Shown: piece after piece, positions 17,906 to 27,375 of the stretch | Numbering within the stretch: the first letter of the stretch is position 1 | How the letters are laid out: each line of letters opens with the position of its first letter | Origin: Spirochaetota bacterium | GTDB lineage: Bacteria; Spirochaetota; Spirochaetia; SPDA01; JAJSAL01 | Direction of reading: 5' to 3' | Assembly (NCBI GenBank): GCA_024274705.1 | Contig: JAJSAL010000189.1 | Span: 1 to 64,000 of the forward strand | DNA length: 64,000 nt | Notes under the pieces: generated by a model | Seen by the model: the letters and a program-made list of their open reading frames with translations, nothing else | What the model was told of the DNA's origin: nothing | Databases searched by the model: none | Program-made: the position numbers and the translations under genes

Positions 17906-19619
17906 TCATCCACCTCTTGACGTATTGCTCAATCTCTTCGTGGGACCGCATATCCATAATGGTACCCACCAGTTCTTCCGCTTCAGACAGGGCAACTGAA
18001 CGGATAATTTTTTTTATTTCCGGAATTCCGAAGGGACTCATGCTGAACTCATCCAAACCGAGGCCCAGGAGGATCACAGAAGCATAGGGGTCCCCGGCCA
18101 TCTCGCCGCACATACCCACAGAAATACCATGGGCATGGGCATTCTCCACGGTCATGTTGATGAGACGGAGGACCGCAGGATGAAAAGGTTCATAGAGATA
18201 AGCAATCTTCTCATTTCCCCTGTCGACGGCAATGGTATACTGAATCAGATCGTTTGTTCCAATAGAAAAAAAATCCACCCGCTTGGCGAGGATGTCGGAT
18301 ATCAGCGCAGCCGACGGTACCTCGATCATGATGCCGCAGGGTATATCCGTTGGAAAATCGATCCCCTCGTTTTTCAAGTCCTGTTTTACCTCTTCCAGAA
18401 GGTCCAGGATCTCATCCAACTCTTCCATACCCGAGATAAGGGGGAACATGATGCGTAGATTGCCGTGGACCGAAGCCCGCACCATTGCCCGAAGCTGAGT
18501 CTTGAAAATATCTTTCCTGGAGAGGCAGAACCGCACGGCCCTCCACCCGAGAATCGGGTTTTTTTCATCAAAGCCCTGAAGATCGGGAATGATCTTGTCT
18601 CCTCCTACATCGAGGGTCCGGATGGTAACCGGTTTCTCCTTCATACCTTCGAGAACCCTCCGGTAATACTCGTACTGCCGGTCTTCAGATTTATATCCAT
18701 CAGGCTGAAGAAAGAGGAATTCCGACCGGAATAGGCCCACACCGTCCGCACCGTGGGCAATAACAGAATCCATCTCCTCTGGAGCCTCTATATTTGCCTT
18801 GAGAAAAATAAACTTTCCATCCTGGGTCTCAGCAGGCAATTCGTTCAATGAAAGAAGCTGTACTTCCCTTTTCTGCCACTTCTGAAGGGTACTGATGTAC
18901 CGGTTCTTTGTAGCTTCATCGGGCTCTATGATCACAACACCGGTATTCCCATCGAGGATAATCTCGTCACCGGTATTAACATTCTGAACGATATCGGAAA
19001 GGCCGAGTACTGCGGGTATCTCGAATGAACGGGCAAGGATAGCCGTATGTGAAGTCTTCCCCCCGGCGTCCATGGCGATTCCCTTCACATATCGTTTGTT
19101 CAACTGGAGGGCATCCGAAGGAAGGAGGTTGTGAGTCACCAGGATAACCTCTTCAGAAAGATCCACTAAGGAAATTCGTACTCGATACAGAAGATGGTTG
19201 AGCACTCTACGGGCTATATCCAGAAAATCGACTGTCCGCTCCCGTAAATACTGATCCTGGGAAGCACTAAGTTTCTCGGTGAGTTCCTTGATTTTTTGAT
19301 AAAGGACCCACTCCACGTTCAGGCTTGCGTTCTGCAATTCACTCTCTATACTGCTGATAAATTCCGGATCACTGAGCATGAGCAGGTGGGCGTCGAGAAA
19401 CTGACTATCACGGCTGTCCATTTGGTCGGAAGCTCGGGATTTAAGATCGTGAATTTCCGAGGTCGACTTTTCCACCGCTGTCTTGAAACGCTGGAATTCA
19501 CTCTGAGCTTCGTCGGATCCGATTTCGTATTTCGGCACTTTCAGACTCTCATCGAGATAGAGAAATACTTTCCCGATAGTGATTCCAGGTGATGCGGGAA
19601 TACCCGCTAACGTTTTCAT
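17877..19619 (-). CDS. ptsI: PEP-protein phosphotransferase, PTS enzyme I
   Basis: 580 aa. Takes phosphate from phosphoenolpyruvate onto its catalytic His and hands it to HPr. The active-site His is at residue 191 in [13 protein letters not shown]; the C-terminal TIM-barrel PEP domain has [17 protein letters not shown] and the catalytic Cys in MCGEMAGDP. Start ATG 19619 ([12 protein letters not shown]) is the conserved family start; the open frame runs further up but is not conserved-looking. No HPr or enzyme II gene is nearby. The promoter -10 box lies only 9 nt before the ATG and no Shine-Dalgarno is present, so the mRNA is predicted leaderless. Confidence 0.96.
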   Translation of the reverse strand: MKTLAGIPASPGITIGKVFLYLDESLKVPKYEIGSDEAQSEFQRFKTAVEKSTSEIHDLKSRASDQMDSRDSQFLDAHLLMLSDPEFISSIESELQNASLNVEWVLYQKIKELTEKLSASQDQYLRERTVDFLDIARRVLNHLLYRVRISLVDLSEEVILVTHNLLPSDALQLNKRYVKGIAMDAGGKTSHTAILARSFEIPAVLGLSDIVQNVNTGDEIILDGNTGVVIIEPDEATKNRYISTLQKWQKREVQLLSLNELPAETQDGKFIFLKANIEAPEEMDSVIAHGADGVGLFRSEFLFLQPDGYKSEDRQYEYYRRVLEGMKEKPVTIRTLDVGGDKIIPDLQGFDEKNPILGWRAVRFCLSRKDIFKTQLRAMVRASVHGNLRIMFPLISGMEELDEILDLLEEVKQDLKNEGIDFPTDIPCGIMIEVPSAALISDILAKRVDFFSIGTNDLIQYTIAVDRGNEKIAYLYEPFHPAVLRLINMTVENAHAHGISVGMCGEMAGDPYASVILLGLGLDEFSMSPFGIPEIKKIIRSVALSEAEELVGTIMDMRSHEEIEQYVKRWMNERFDLVSA

Positions 19620-19628
19620 GCCGGAGTT

Positions 19629-19657
19629 ACTATACGCTCTTTTAATACGACTGTCAA
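19629..19657 (-). promoter_or_regulatory. Strong promoter of ptsI, predicted leaderless
   Basis: Minus strand TTGACA (19652-19657), 17-nt spacer, TATAGT (19629-19634). Nine bases (AACTCCGGC) separate the -10 box from the ptsI ATG, about the distance at which transcription begins. Confidence 0.75.
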
Positions 19658-19688
19658 ATAACGGTAATTTATGCCGATACCTTATTTG

Positions 19689-20435
19689 ATGGCACATAGA
19701 CGCTCTACTTTCGGATGTCTTTTCTGGATTGCTCTTATCCTGTTAGTTCTGGTTATCATCCTCTTCAACAGACAGACAATTGAAAAGGTACTCAAGTCCA
19801 CTGATTTCCTGACTCTGTTCCAAAAGGAAAAGGAAATTGAAAAAGAACCTGAAGTGGTTCGTAAAACTTTGGAAGATACGACACCAGAAGAGGAAAAAGA
19901 ACCTGGACCCGTGGAACCCGGCGATAATACCATTATCATCGACGTAACCACACCTGAGGAGGAAGTTCAGAAAGAAATAGAACAGGAACCGGAAAAACTG
20001 GAAGAAAACAGGAAACTGAGGCAGTCCCGGGTATATTTCGTAGATGTACATGGTGAAGGCACCATAGTACTGAAGAGCCTGATTCGAACCGTTTCGTATG
20101 TGAACTCTCCCCTTACCGAAACGATCAACGTACTATTGAAGGGGCTGACTCCGGCGGAACTGAACAAGGAACTGTTAAGCCTCATCCCTGAGGGGACAAA
20201 ACTACTCTCTGCTGTGGTAAAAGACGGCACGGCTTATCTTAATTTCAACGAACCCTTCAGGTTCAACTCTTTTGGAATCGAAGGATACAACGCCCAGCTG
20301 AGACAGGTCATCTTTACAGCAACCGAGTTCCCTACGGTGAAAAACGTACAGTTTCTCATCGAAGGAGAAATACACAACTATCTCGGTCCGGAAGGCGTTT
20401 ATATCGGTGAGCCTTTAGGAAGAAACTCTTTTTAA
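19689..20435 (+). CDS. GerMN-domain membrane protein
   Basis: 248 aa from ATG 19689 (MAHRRSTFG); an ATG at 19671 is also possible. Residues ~9-27 form a signal anchor ([16 protein letters not shown]). An acidic Glu/Pro-rich linker (~35-105) leads to a C-terminal GerMN domain: [20 protein letters not shown], then [20 protein letters not shown] and AYLNFNEPF. In Gram-positive bacteria GerMN occurs in germination and LpqB proteins; here it is probably a periplasmic envelope domain. Divergent from ptsI; its end overlaps tlyA by 4 bp, tail to tail. Confidence 0.8.
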   Translation: MAHRRSTFGCLFWIALILLVLVIILFNRQTIEKVLKSTDFLTLFQKEKEIEKEPEVVRKTLEDTTPEEEKEPGPVEPGDNTIIIDVTTPEEEVQKEIEQEPEKLEENRKLRQSRVYFVDVHGEGTIVLKSLIRTVSYVNSPLTETINVLLKGLTPAELNKELLSLIPEGTKLLSAVVKDGTAYLNFNEPFRFNSFGIEGYNAQLRQVIFTATEFPTVKNVQFLIEGEIHNYLGPEGVYIGEPLGRNSF

Positions 20436-21199
20436 CGGATATTGTCTATCCTGTTCAGGATATCGTCCTTTGGTGATGAATCCCCATTTTGTAACAGGAA
20501 CAGGAACTCCCTGTTCCCTTTTCTTCCCTTTATCGGTGACTCAGTAAAATCGGCAGTAACCACGCCCCGGTTCCACAACCTCTCGATTGTTTCAATAAGA
20601 ACAGAACGAAGGTCTTCCACTGACCGTACTACACCGTCAAAGGCAATCCCCGGGGAGTTGATCTCGAACTGGGGCTTTACCAAAACGATACTCCAGCTCT
20701 CCTTTACCAGATGTAATAGTTTCTCGGCTGCAGGTACTATAGAGCGGAATGAAAGATCAGCGACGCCGGTATCCGGTTCAGGAGATAAAGATATCACATC
20801 CATCATGTTTGTTCGCTCGTGGACTATGACCCGTGGATTGATTCGAAGGCGGTAATCCAGCTGATTATATCCCACGTCCACAGCGTGAACTGCAGAGGCC
20901 TTATGCTGGAGGAGACAGTCGGTAAAACCACCTGTGGAACTTCCGGCGTCCAGGATTACTTTTCCGGAAACATCGATGCCCCAGAAAGTGAGAGCATGAT
21001 CGAGTTTATAACCGCCTCTGGACACGAACCGCTCCCGAGTGAATTCGATCCGGGAATTCCAGGAAACTTTAGCAGCCGGGTCCCGCATGAGTTCACCGGA
21101 AACCAATACTTCGCCGCACAAAATCCGGGCATAGAGTTCCTTTTCACTGTGCTCCGGGAAACATGAAATAAGCAGTTTCAACAGGGGCTGCTTCTTCAT
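20432..21199 (-). CDS. tlyA: TlyA-type rRNA 2'-O-methyltransferase (hemolysin A family)
   Basis: 255 aa. An N-terminal S4 RNA-binding domain (~1-60) precedes an FtsJ-like Rossmann methyltransferase with the SAM site LDAGSSTGGFTDCLL (~83-97). The K-D-K-E catalytic set is visible: RGGYKLDHAL, VADLSFRS, LVKPQFE and FTESPIKG. TlyA 2'-O-methylates 16S and 23S rRNA in mycobacteria, sensitising to capreomycin; the spirochaete homologues were first named haemolysins. 2 nt after the ymdB stop, hence co-transcribed. Confidence 0.93.
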   Translation of the reverse strand: MKKQPLLKLLISCFPEHSEKELYARILCGEVLVSGELMRDPAAKVSWNSRIEFTRERFVSRGGYKLDHALTFWGIDVSGKVILDAGSSTGGFTDCLLQHKASAVHAVDVGYNQLDYRLRINPRVIVHERTNMMDVISLSPEPDTGVADLSFRSIVPAAEKLLHLVKESWSIVLVKPQFEINSPGIAFDGVVRSVEDLRSVLIETIERLWNRGVVTADFTESPIKGRKGNREFLFLLQNGDSSPKDDILNRIDNIR

Positions 21200-21201
21200 C
21201 C

Positions 21202-21996
21202 TCAGAGCCCGGAAGCCTCCTGAAAACGTTCGATCGACACAGCTTTACCCGTATCCGCATCGATAGATACACAGACACCCATGATCACTGCCGGGTTTTC
21301 AGCCACCTCCATCTTCAGCGGGAGTTGAGTCTGGGAACGTCTTGTAGCTATTTCCTTTCGAAAACCGATCACTGAATCACAGGGACCTATCATCCCTGCA
21401 TCGGTAATATACGCAGTCCCCTTGGAGAATATGCGTTCATCAGCAGTTTGGACATGGGTATGGGTACCGATAACCGCGGATACTTTACCGTCAAGATACA
21501 GGGCGAGAGCTTCTTTTTCATCTGTCGACTCTGCATGAAAATCGATGATGATAGCTGAAACATCACTACCCAGTTTCCGCACTGCTTTTTCCGCAACCCT
21601 GAAAGGACAATCTGTTTCCATCAATCTCACCCTGCCCTGAAGATTGATTACGCCCAGGGACAAGCCTTTCTTATTCACCAGGCAGATTCCTTTTCCCGGT
21701 ATTCCAGGAGGGTAGTTTTCAGGACGCAAAAGACGATCATGCATCTTCAGCATCGGCAGAATCTCTTTTTTCTGCCAGATGTGATTACCCGAGGTAATCA
21801 CATCTATGCCGTTTGTGTAAAACTGTTCGGCGATCTCCGGTGTCATTCCGAAGCCGGCTGCGGCATTTTCACCGTTGACAATAACCAGGTCAGCATGCCA
21901 CTTTTTTCGTAGTTCTTTGAGATGAATGAAAAGAGCTCTGCATCCCGGTTGACCTATCACATCACCCAGGACCAGAGCCTTGATTATTTCAGGCAC
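21202..21996 (-). CDS. ymdB: YmdB-family metallophosphoesterase
   Basis: 264 aa, the usual family length. The dinuclear metal ligands are all visible: LGDVIGQPG (~10-18), NGENAA, SGNHIW, DFHAESTDEKEA and IGTHTHVQTADE. Bacillus YmdB hydrolyses 2',3'-cyclic AMP and affects biofilm and motility. It lies 17 nt downstream of the RNase Y gene in the same direction, a conserved rny-ymdB pair that links cyclic-nucleotide hydrolysis with RNA decay. Confidence 0.95.
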   Translation of the reverse strand: MPEIIKALVLGDVIGQPGCRALFIHLKELRKKWHADLVIVNGENAAAGFGMTPEIAEQFYTNGIDVITSGNHIWQKKEILPMLKMHDRLLRPENYPPGIPGKGICLVNKKGLSLGVINLQGRVRLMETDCPFRVAEKAVRKLGSDVSAIIIDFHAESTDEKEALALYLDGKVSAVIGTHTHVQTADERIFSKGTAYITDAGMIGPCDSVIGFRKEIATRRSQTQLPLKMEVAENPAVIMGVCVSIDADTGKAVSIERFQEASGL

Positions 21997-22013
21997 CTAA
22001 ATTCCTCTGTATT

Positions 22014-23543
22014 CTACCGAGCGTATTCAATAATCCTCGTTTCCCGGATAATGGTAATTTTTATTCTGCCGGGATAACGAAGTTCGGTTTCAATTTTCTT
22101 TGCAATATCTTTGGCTACGATTTTCGCGCTTTCATCGTCAACTTTCTCATAATTGACAACAATGCGAAGCTCTCTTCCTGCCTGTATTGCATAAGCTTTT
22201 TCGACACCTTCAAAACTTTCTGCAATCCTTTCGAGACTCTCAAGACGCTTAATGTAGATATCCAGGGTTTCTCTTCGAGCTCCCGGACGGGATGCAGATA
22301 TCGCATCAGCAACCTGAACAATAACGGATTCGATACAGTCGGGTTCTATATCGTTATGATGAGAACCTATAGCATTGATAATCCGGAGATCTTCACCAAT
22401 TTTTCTGGCAAGATCCATACCCATTTCAGCGTGGTTGCTGTTTCCATCGGTCTCCATTCCTTTACCGATATCGTGAAGCAGTGCACCTCTTTTCGCGATT
22501 TCCCTGTCCGCATTCACTTCTGCCGCCAGCATACCGGCGATAACAGCTACTTCCTGCGAGTGCCGGAGTACATTCTGTCCGTAACTCGTTCTGAAATGAA
22601 GCCTTCCCAGTGCCTTGATACCGTCGGCATTCATATTGTGTATTCCCAGGTCGAAAAGGACCCTTTCACCCTCTTCATAGACAGTCTGGGTAATTTCTTT
22701 TGTCACTTTCTGGACAACTTCTTCAATCCGTGCCGGGTGAATCCTGCCGTCAGCTATTAGCCGGGACAGAGAAGCCTTGGCAATTTCCTTGCGCACCGGA
22801 TCAAAACATGAGATAACAACCGCTTCCGGAGTATCGTCAATGATAATGTCAACTCCGGTAAGGGTTTCGAGGGTTCTGATGTTGCGTCCTTCTCTCCCGA
22901 TGATCCTTCCTTTCATCTCATCATTGGGTAGACTTACAGACGTTACGGTTACTTCCTGACTGGTATCAGTTGCAATCCTCTGTATCGTAGTTACCAGTAT
23001 GTCTTTTGCTTTTTTTTCAGCTTTAAGCTTTGCTTCCTGTTCGATTTTATTTACGATTACCTGGGCATCCCGTTTTGCTTCGTCTTCCATAGATTGCATG
23101 ATGAGGGTTTTTGCCTCATCCGATGAAAGACCGGCGATCCGTTCCAGCTCATGTTTCCATTTATCTTCCTGATTCTGTAAAAATATCTCTCTATCTGATA
23201 GTTTCCCCTCACGGCTACTCAGCGTCTGTACCTGTTCTTCAAGAGTAGCTGCTTTCTTTTCAAGGTTTTCCTCTTTTTGTAATAACCTTCTTTCAAATCG
23301 ATGAAGTTCATTTCTTCTTTCGCGAAACTCTCTCTCCAGTTGATTCCGCTCTTTTAAAAGCTGATCTTTGATTTCAAGTAATGCCTCTTTCTTCTTTGCC
23401 TCTGCCTCCTTAAAGGCTTCCTGTTTTATACGCTCAGCTTTTTGTTCCGACGATGAAAGTTGAAATCTGGCATACAGCCATCGTATTGTCCAACCTAGAA
23501 TCAAACTAGTGAGAGGAAGTATGATTGCGAGTACAATGCTCAT
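22014..23543 (-). CDS. rny: Ribonuclease Y
   Basis: 509 aa. Starts at ATG 23543 (MSIVLAIILPLTSLILGWTI), with GGGGGAAG 4 nt upstream. Domains: an N-terminal membrane anchor (1-20), a long coiled coil (~25-150), a KH domain (GRIIGREGRNIRTLETLTGV) and an HD domain with the metal site LLHDIGKG and IGSHHNDIE. A membrane-associated endoribonuclease that starts mRNA decay. First gene of the rny-ymdB-tlyA unit, driven by the consensus promoter at 23581-23608. Confidence 0.97.
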   Translation of the reverse strand: MSIVLAIILPLTSLILGWTIRWLYARFQLSSSEQKAERIKQEAFKEAEAKKKEALLEIKDQLLKERNQLEREFRERRNELHRFERRLLQKEENLEKKAATLEEQVQTLSSREGKLSDREIFLQNQEDKWKHELERIAGLSSDEAKTLIMQSMEDEAKRDAQVIVNKIEQEAKLKAEKKAKDILVTTIQRIATDTSQEVTVTSVSLPNDEMKGRIIGREGRNIRTLETLTGVDIIIDDTPEAVVISCFDPVRKEIAKASLSRLIADGRIHPARIEEVVQKVTKEITQTVYEEGERVLFDLGIHNMNADGIKALGRLHFRTSYGQNVLRHSQEVAVIAGMLAAEVNADREIAKRGALLHDIGKGMETDGNSNHAEMGMDLARKIGEDLRIINAIGSHHNDIEPDCIESVIVQVADAISASRPGARRETLDIYIKRLESLERIAESFEGVEKAYAIQAGRELRIVVNYEKVDDESAKIVAKDIAKKIETELRYPGRIKITIIRETRIIEYAR

Positions 23544-23580
23544 ATTCTTCCCCCACATTATTTCGTAACAATGTATCGTT

Positions 23581-23608
23581 ATTATATCTTTATCGGGTAA
23601 TTTGTCAA
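23581..23608 (-). promoter_or_regulatory. Consensus promoter of rny-ymdB-tlyA
   Basis: Minus strand TTGACA (23603-23608), 16-nt spacer, TATAAT (23581-23586): both hexamers perfect. The predicted start near 23575 leaves a leader of about 30 nt holding the Shine-Dalgarno of rny. Confidence 0.85.
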
Positions 23609-23674
23609 GAACTGTTATTATATCATATAGCTATTATAAATGTAAAAAATTTTACCCCCGTGTGCCACAGTATT

Positions 23675-26626
23675 CTAGAGAAGGGAGAACAACGTCTGAA
23701 GGATTGTTTCGAGTTTGCATTCCGTTGACTTTATACCGAAAAACAGGTACGCAGACCTTCTGTGTATCGTTGCCGGAATAAAAAAAATACTTTTTACATA
23801 TTCCCTGTCTTCTGCTGAAAGAGGTATTCGTAGGGAATCATGTGAAAACACGAGCTGTTTAAAAAGAACGAATTTCCGGGATGCAATAAAATAGCGGTAA
23901 AAATCGTCGTCCCGTGGATACTTCAGTATATCCGCACTAACATTATCAATTCCTAAGGAAGCTTCGACCTTAATACCATCTTCGTCTTCTACGAGAATAG
24001 CAGTCATGATGGCTTTCAGCGCATTTGAAATCTTTCTTAAGGCTTTCATCTCCCCTTTATAACCACCGCCGTATCTACCTGCGACGATGTCGAAATTGTA
24101 TCCATTCTCATCAAGGACGTGGAGGATATCCCTTTTCTGATCGGTTTCTTCAACCTTTTCGGCCCCCTGTTCTTCGAAAAAAGGAAGTTCAACCCCTGCA
24201 CTGGAAAAGATATCTTCAATGCCGGAATACTGTTTCTCCTCCTTCCCTCCCTGAACAACCTGATCGACCAGGCCTTTTAATTCACTATCCTTCGGTTTCA
24301 GGTCTGTTTCGATTATCTCTTCCTTTACCCGATAGACCCCATCCTCAAAACCAATGGCAGCTACAAATTTTTTATATAACTCCCGGATGTACCCAATATC
24401 GTGCTCTTCAATGAGCCCTTCTGCCGAACTCTTTTCTACGATGCGGATAAAATCAGGATCATTTCCGGAAATATCGGTTACACCACCCTCATCTACCCCG
24501 GATTCCTCCTGAGCTTTATGATCGGGTACAACCTGCATCGTTTCTTCTTCAAGAGCATCACTTAATTCCAGAAGCATTGCCGTTTCAGTCGATACTTCCG
24601 ACTTCCATTCCCGCGGTGCCGATAGAGGGATCGAAGACGTTTGTTCCACGAGACTGTATTTTCCCGATGGAATCGTCGAGGTGTATTCCAGTTCAACTTC
24701 CTCCTCTCCTTCTTCCACTTCTTCTAAATATTCAAACGTACCCTGTTCTACCTGTTCCGTTCCTGTAAGATCGGCAATTACAAAAACAGGCAATTCTTCC
24801 AGCTCTTCGTGCATATTGTGGTCTTCAACGCCTGCTGCCTTATCTTCATCGGCTTCGTCGAGAAATTCAGTCTCCAGTAGATTAAAGCCCTCAACAGGTT
24901 CGTCTTCCGCTGCAGCTTCCACCTCTTCGAGGGCTTCGATTTCCTCGGGCTCCTCCGGAGTTTCGCCTTCTGCTGCCCCTTCCACCTCTTCAAGGACCTC
25001 GACTTCCTCCAGCTCCTCAACAGGTTCGTCTTCCGCTGCAGCTTCCACCTCTTCGAGGGTTTCGATTTCCTCGGGCTCCTCCGGAGTTTCGTCGTCCGCT
25101 GCAGCTTCCACCTCTTCGAGGGTTTCGATTTCCTCGGGCTCCTCCGGAGTTTCGTCGTCCGCTGCAGCTTCCACCTCTTCAAGGGCCTCGACTTCCTCCA
25201 GCTCCTCAACAGGTTCGCCTTCTTCCACAGTGTCCCCTATATCTTTAGGACCCTGTGTTGCAGTAACCGGATGCTCGTTCTTTATTCGCCCTGCACTCTG
25301 AATTTGCTCAGCCGGCAGCACAATTTTTCCGCTGGAAAGTATCTTTTCAAACATCTTTTCGAGGTTCGAAAGATCTAGATTGTCCGGAAGTTGTAAGGCT
25401 TGACGATTACCGCTTCCAGCCTTTTCACCGATGACCGAGATAATTTCATCCCAGCTTCTATCGATGAGGGTATCTACTTCCCTTTCACCTTTGTTATCTA
25501 TTTTTCCTAATCCGCTCTTAATCTCCCTCTTGATGTGTTCCCGCTTTCTCCCAAGGTCAAGTTTCCACTCTTCCCAGTCAATCTGGTCCCGCTTTTCCAG
25601 ATATCCTTTCAGGAAATTGATCTGGAATTTTTTTACCCTTTCTGACAGTACTACCAACCTGTCCTGCCGGAAATTGAGAATAAGAAATACCACGAGAAAA
25701 ATAGTAAGGAAAAATACCGTAAGCAGGATGTACCTGAGAGGTTTCCCTAGACTAAACTCATTTTCATCAACGAGATATGCAATTGAACCTGCATGTCCCG
25801 AAGAAATACTGAATAGGAAGTACCTTTTCCCATCTTCCGACATAACCACCGGTTCGTTGACTACTTGATCCCCTCCTGAACGGTTGGACAGTGTATTCAG
25901 AATCTCCGATTCAAGTACAGCAGCCGAATCATAATCGACATTAAAAAGATATCCTGTCTGATCCAGAAACGAGAAACGTGTCCCCTCTGCAAGCACACCC
26001 TCTTTGAGCAAATAATTTCTGAGATCCCGTTCAGAAACATAGAAAAGGGCGGTTCCTTTATACAGATCAACATTGTCGTAAAAGGAAAATTGATAAATAA
26101 GCCGGTTTCCTGTACCATCAATGTAGACTTGGGGCTTCTCCCCATCGGAAATCTGTAGAGACTGTACCGGTATCTGCGGTTCTACATCATCCAGCTTCCT
26201 GTAGGTGATACTGAAATCAGTTTGTTTTGAGATATCGTTACTGGTTGTACTGAAATTGATATTGCCCCTGTCATCGATAAATCGTGCGAACAGGAATCCC
26301 GGTAAGTCATTTTTCAATCGATCAAACGTATTTTGTGTAGCTTGTATGTCCTCACTGCTTTTATTAGGTAGATACGCCCTTTTAATAAAGTCTTCATCCA
26401 GAACTGAGGAGAACTGGATATTACTCAACGTGTGATAATCATCAATTTTTTCCTTGGCAAAGAGAACGTCCTGTTCAATAACCTGGGTGACCCGTTTGTT
26501 ATAAAACCTTGTCTCGATTACATCGAAAAGACCGGAGAATGCAAATACGGCGAATACGGCAAACAGCACGATTGCGGTAAGAAGACTGAATGCAAATTTC
26601 TGAACTGTCTTCATGCGGCGGGGCAT
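23675..26626 (-). CDS. Large bitopic membrane protein with periplasmic sensor-like domain and Glu-rich repeats
   Basis: 983 aa. A transmembrane segment lies at ~9-32 and a second at ~300-322 (PLRYILLTVFFLTIFLVVFL), flanking a 270-residue extracytoplasmic domain that reads like a double-Cache sensor (FARFIDDRGNIN, FSFLDQTGYLFNVDYD). The cytoplasmic part holds a coiled region, an acidic repeat block (~470-580) and a C-terminal alpha/beta domain ending FFGIKSTECKLETIL. No kinase, GGDEF or chemotaxis motif is visible. The start is uncertain: ATG 26626 abuts GGAGG directly, while ATG 26614 (MKTVQKFAF) lies 12 nt after it. Function unknown. Confidence 0.75.
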   Translation of the reverse strand: MPRRMKTVQKFAFSLLTAIVLFAVFAVFAFSGLFDVIETRFYNKRVTQVIEQDVLFAKEKIDDYHTLSNIQFSSVLDEDFIKRAYLPNKSSEDIQATQNTFDRLKNDLPGFLFARFIDDRGNINFSTTSNDISKQTDFSITYRKLDDVEPQIPVQSLQISDGEKPQVYIDGTGNRLIYQFSFYDNVDLYKGTALFYVSERDLRNYLLKEGVLAEGTRFSFLDQTGYLFNVDYDSAAVLESEILNTLSNRSGGDQVVNEPVVMSEDGKRYFLFSISSGHAGSIAYLVDENEFSLGKPLRYILLTVFFLTIFLVVFLILNFRQDRLVVLSERVKKFQINFLKGYLEKRDQIDWEEWKLDLGRKREHIKREIKSGLGKIDNKGEREVDTLIDRSWDEIISVIGEKAGSGNRQALQLPDNLDLSNLEKMFEKILSSGKIVLPAEQIQSAGRIKNEHPVTATQGPKDIGDTVEEGEPVEELEEVEALEEVEAAADDETPEEPEEIETLEEVEAAADDETPEEPEEIETLEEVEAAAEDEPVEELEEVEVLEEVEGAAEGETPEEPEEIEALEEVEAAAEDEPVEGFNLLETEFLDEADEDKAAGVEDHNMHEELEELPVFVIADLTGTEQVEQGTFEYLEEVEEGEEEVELEYTSTIPSGKYSLVEQTSSIPLSAPREWKSEVSTETAMLLELSDALEEETMQVVPDHKAQEESGVDEGGVTDISGNDPDFIRIVEKSSAEGLIEEHDIGYIRELYKKFVAAIGFEDGVYRVKEEIIETDLKPKDSELKGLVDQVVQGGKEEKQYSGIEDIFSSAGVELPFFEEQGAEKVEETDQKRDILHVLDENGYNFDIVAGRYGGGYKGEMKALRKISNALKAIMTAILVEDEDGIKVEASLGIDNVSADILKYPRDDDFYRYFIASRKFVLFKQLVFSHDSLRIPLSAEDREYVKSIFFIPATIHRRSAYLFFGIKSTECKLETILQTLFSLL
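24890..25218. repeat. Tandem 63-bp coding repeats (about five copies)
   Basis: Within the membrane protein gene, a unit coding about 21 residues (LEEVEAAADDETPEEPEEIE plus one residue) recurs roughly five times. Two central copies are virtually identical at DNA level, and the flanking copies vary (EDEPVEELEEVEV, EGETPEEPEEIEA). Such in-frame repeats can gain or lose units by slippage without frame loss. Confidence 0.85.
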
Positions 26627-26740
26627 CCTCCGAAGTCCGGAACTCGTTAAAAACTACTATATCTACTCTATCACAAAGAAACGGAGTTATTCATTAATAT
26701 ATCGGTTATTTAAGCAGGCTGATTTACCAATGGGGGCAAT

Positions 26741-26765
26741 AAAAAAGGAGCTGGAATCCAGCCCC
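26741..26765 (-). terminator. Rho-independent terminator ending the ribosomal super-cluster
   Basis: On the minus strand GGGGCTGG-ATT-CCAGCTCC forms an 8-bp stem (one G-U) followed by TTTTTT, 22 nt after the rplQ stop. It closes the alpha operon and separates it from the membrane sensor gene. Confidence 0.9.
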
Positions 26766-26787
26766 TCTATTATTAAAACCTAATAAT

Positions 26788-27375
26788 CTATCCTTCCGCT
26801 TCAGGTTTAGAAATTTTTTCTTCATCTATTTTTTCCTGGGATGTTTCTTCCCGGACAACTTCTTCCTGTTCCTGTTTTTTCCCCTCTTCTTTCTCCGCAA
26901 CAGGTTCTTCTACAGAGGTTTCTTCTGCTTCAACTGTACCTTCGGAATGTTCTGCTGCCGGTTCTTGAGTTTCCGGCTCCGCGATAGTTTTAGAACGCTT
27001 CTTCGTTTTCTCAACAACCGATCTTTCAACCAATTCGAGAAGCACCATTTGTGCTGCATCATTGTTTCTGTAACCCATTTTCAAAATCCTGGTGTATCCG
27101 CCTGGTTTTTCAATGAATCGGGGCGAAATATCGGTAAATAATTTGTCCAGGATTCCCTTATCTCTAATCCTCCTGGCAATTTGCCGGCGATTATGCACAG
27201 AATCAATTTTTGCCCTGGTGACCATTTTTTCAGCTGCCCGCCGGGCTTCTTTAGCCTTTGCACTTGTGGTAGTTATTCTTTCATATTTAAAAAGGGACGT
27301 CACCATACTATTTATCATCGAATTTCTGTGACTTGGTTTCTTCCCTAACCGGTTGAATCCAACTCTATGTTTCAT
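26788..27375 (-). CDS. rplQ: 50S ribosomal protein L17 with long acidic C-terminal tail
   Basis: 195 aa from ATG 27375 ([20 protein letters not shown]), overlapping the rpoA end by 11 bp. Residues 1-~118 are a standard L17 core ([38 protein letters not shown]). L17 is normally 115-130 aa; the extra ~75 residues are almost only Glu, Lys, Pro, Ala and Thr ([20 protein letters not shown]). L17 lies near the exit tunnel, so the tail would project from the ribosome surface. Last gene of the alpha operon. Confidence 0.97.
   Translation of the reverse strand: MKHRVGFNRLGKKPSHRNSMINSMVTSLFKYERITTTSAKAKEARRAAEKMVTRAKIDSVHNRRQIARRIRDKGILDKLFTDISPRFIEKPGGYTRILKMGYRNNDAAQMVLLELVERSVVEKTKKRSKTIAEPETQEPAAEHSEGTVEAEETSVEEPVAEKEEGKKQEQEEVVREETSQEKIDEEKISKPEAEG

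Noticed and set aside
24681-25301. Ser-rich plus-strand frame and possible CRISPR-like repeats
   Set aside because: The 63-bp units are contiguous without spacers and code an acidic repeat in the minus-strand gene; the plus-strand frame is its mirror.
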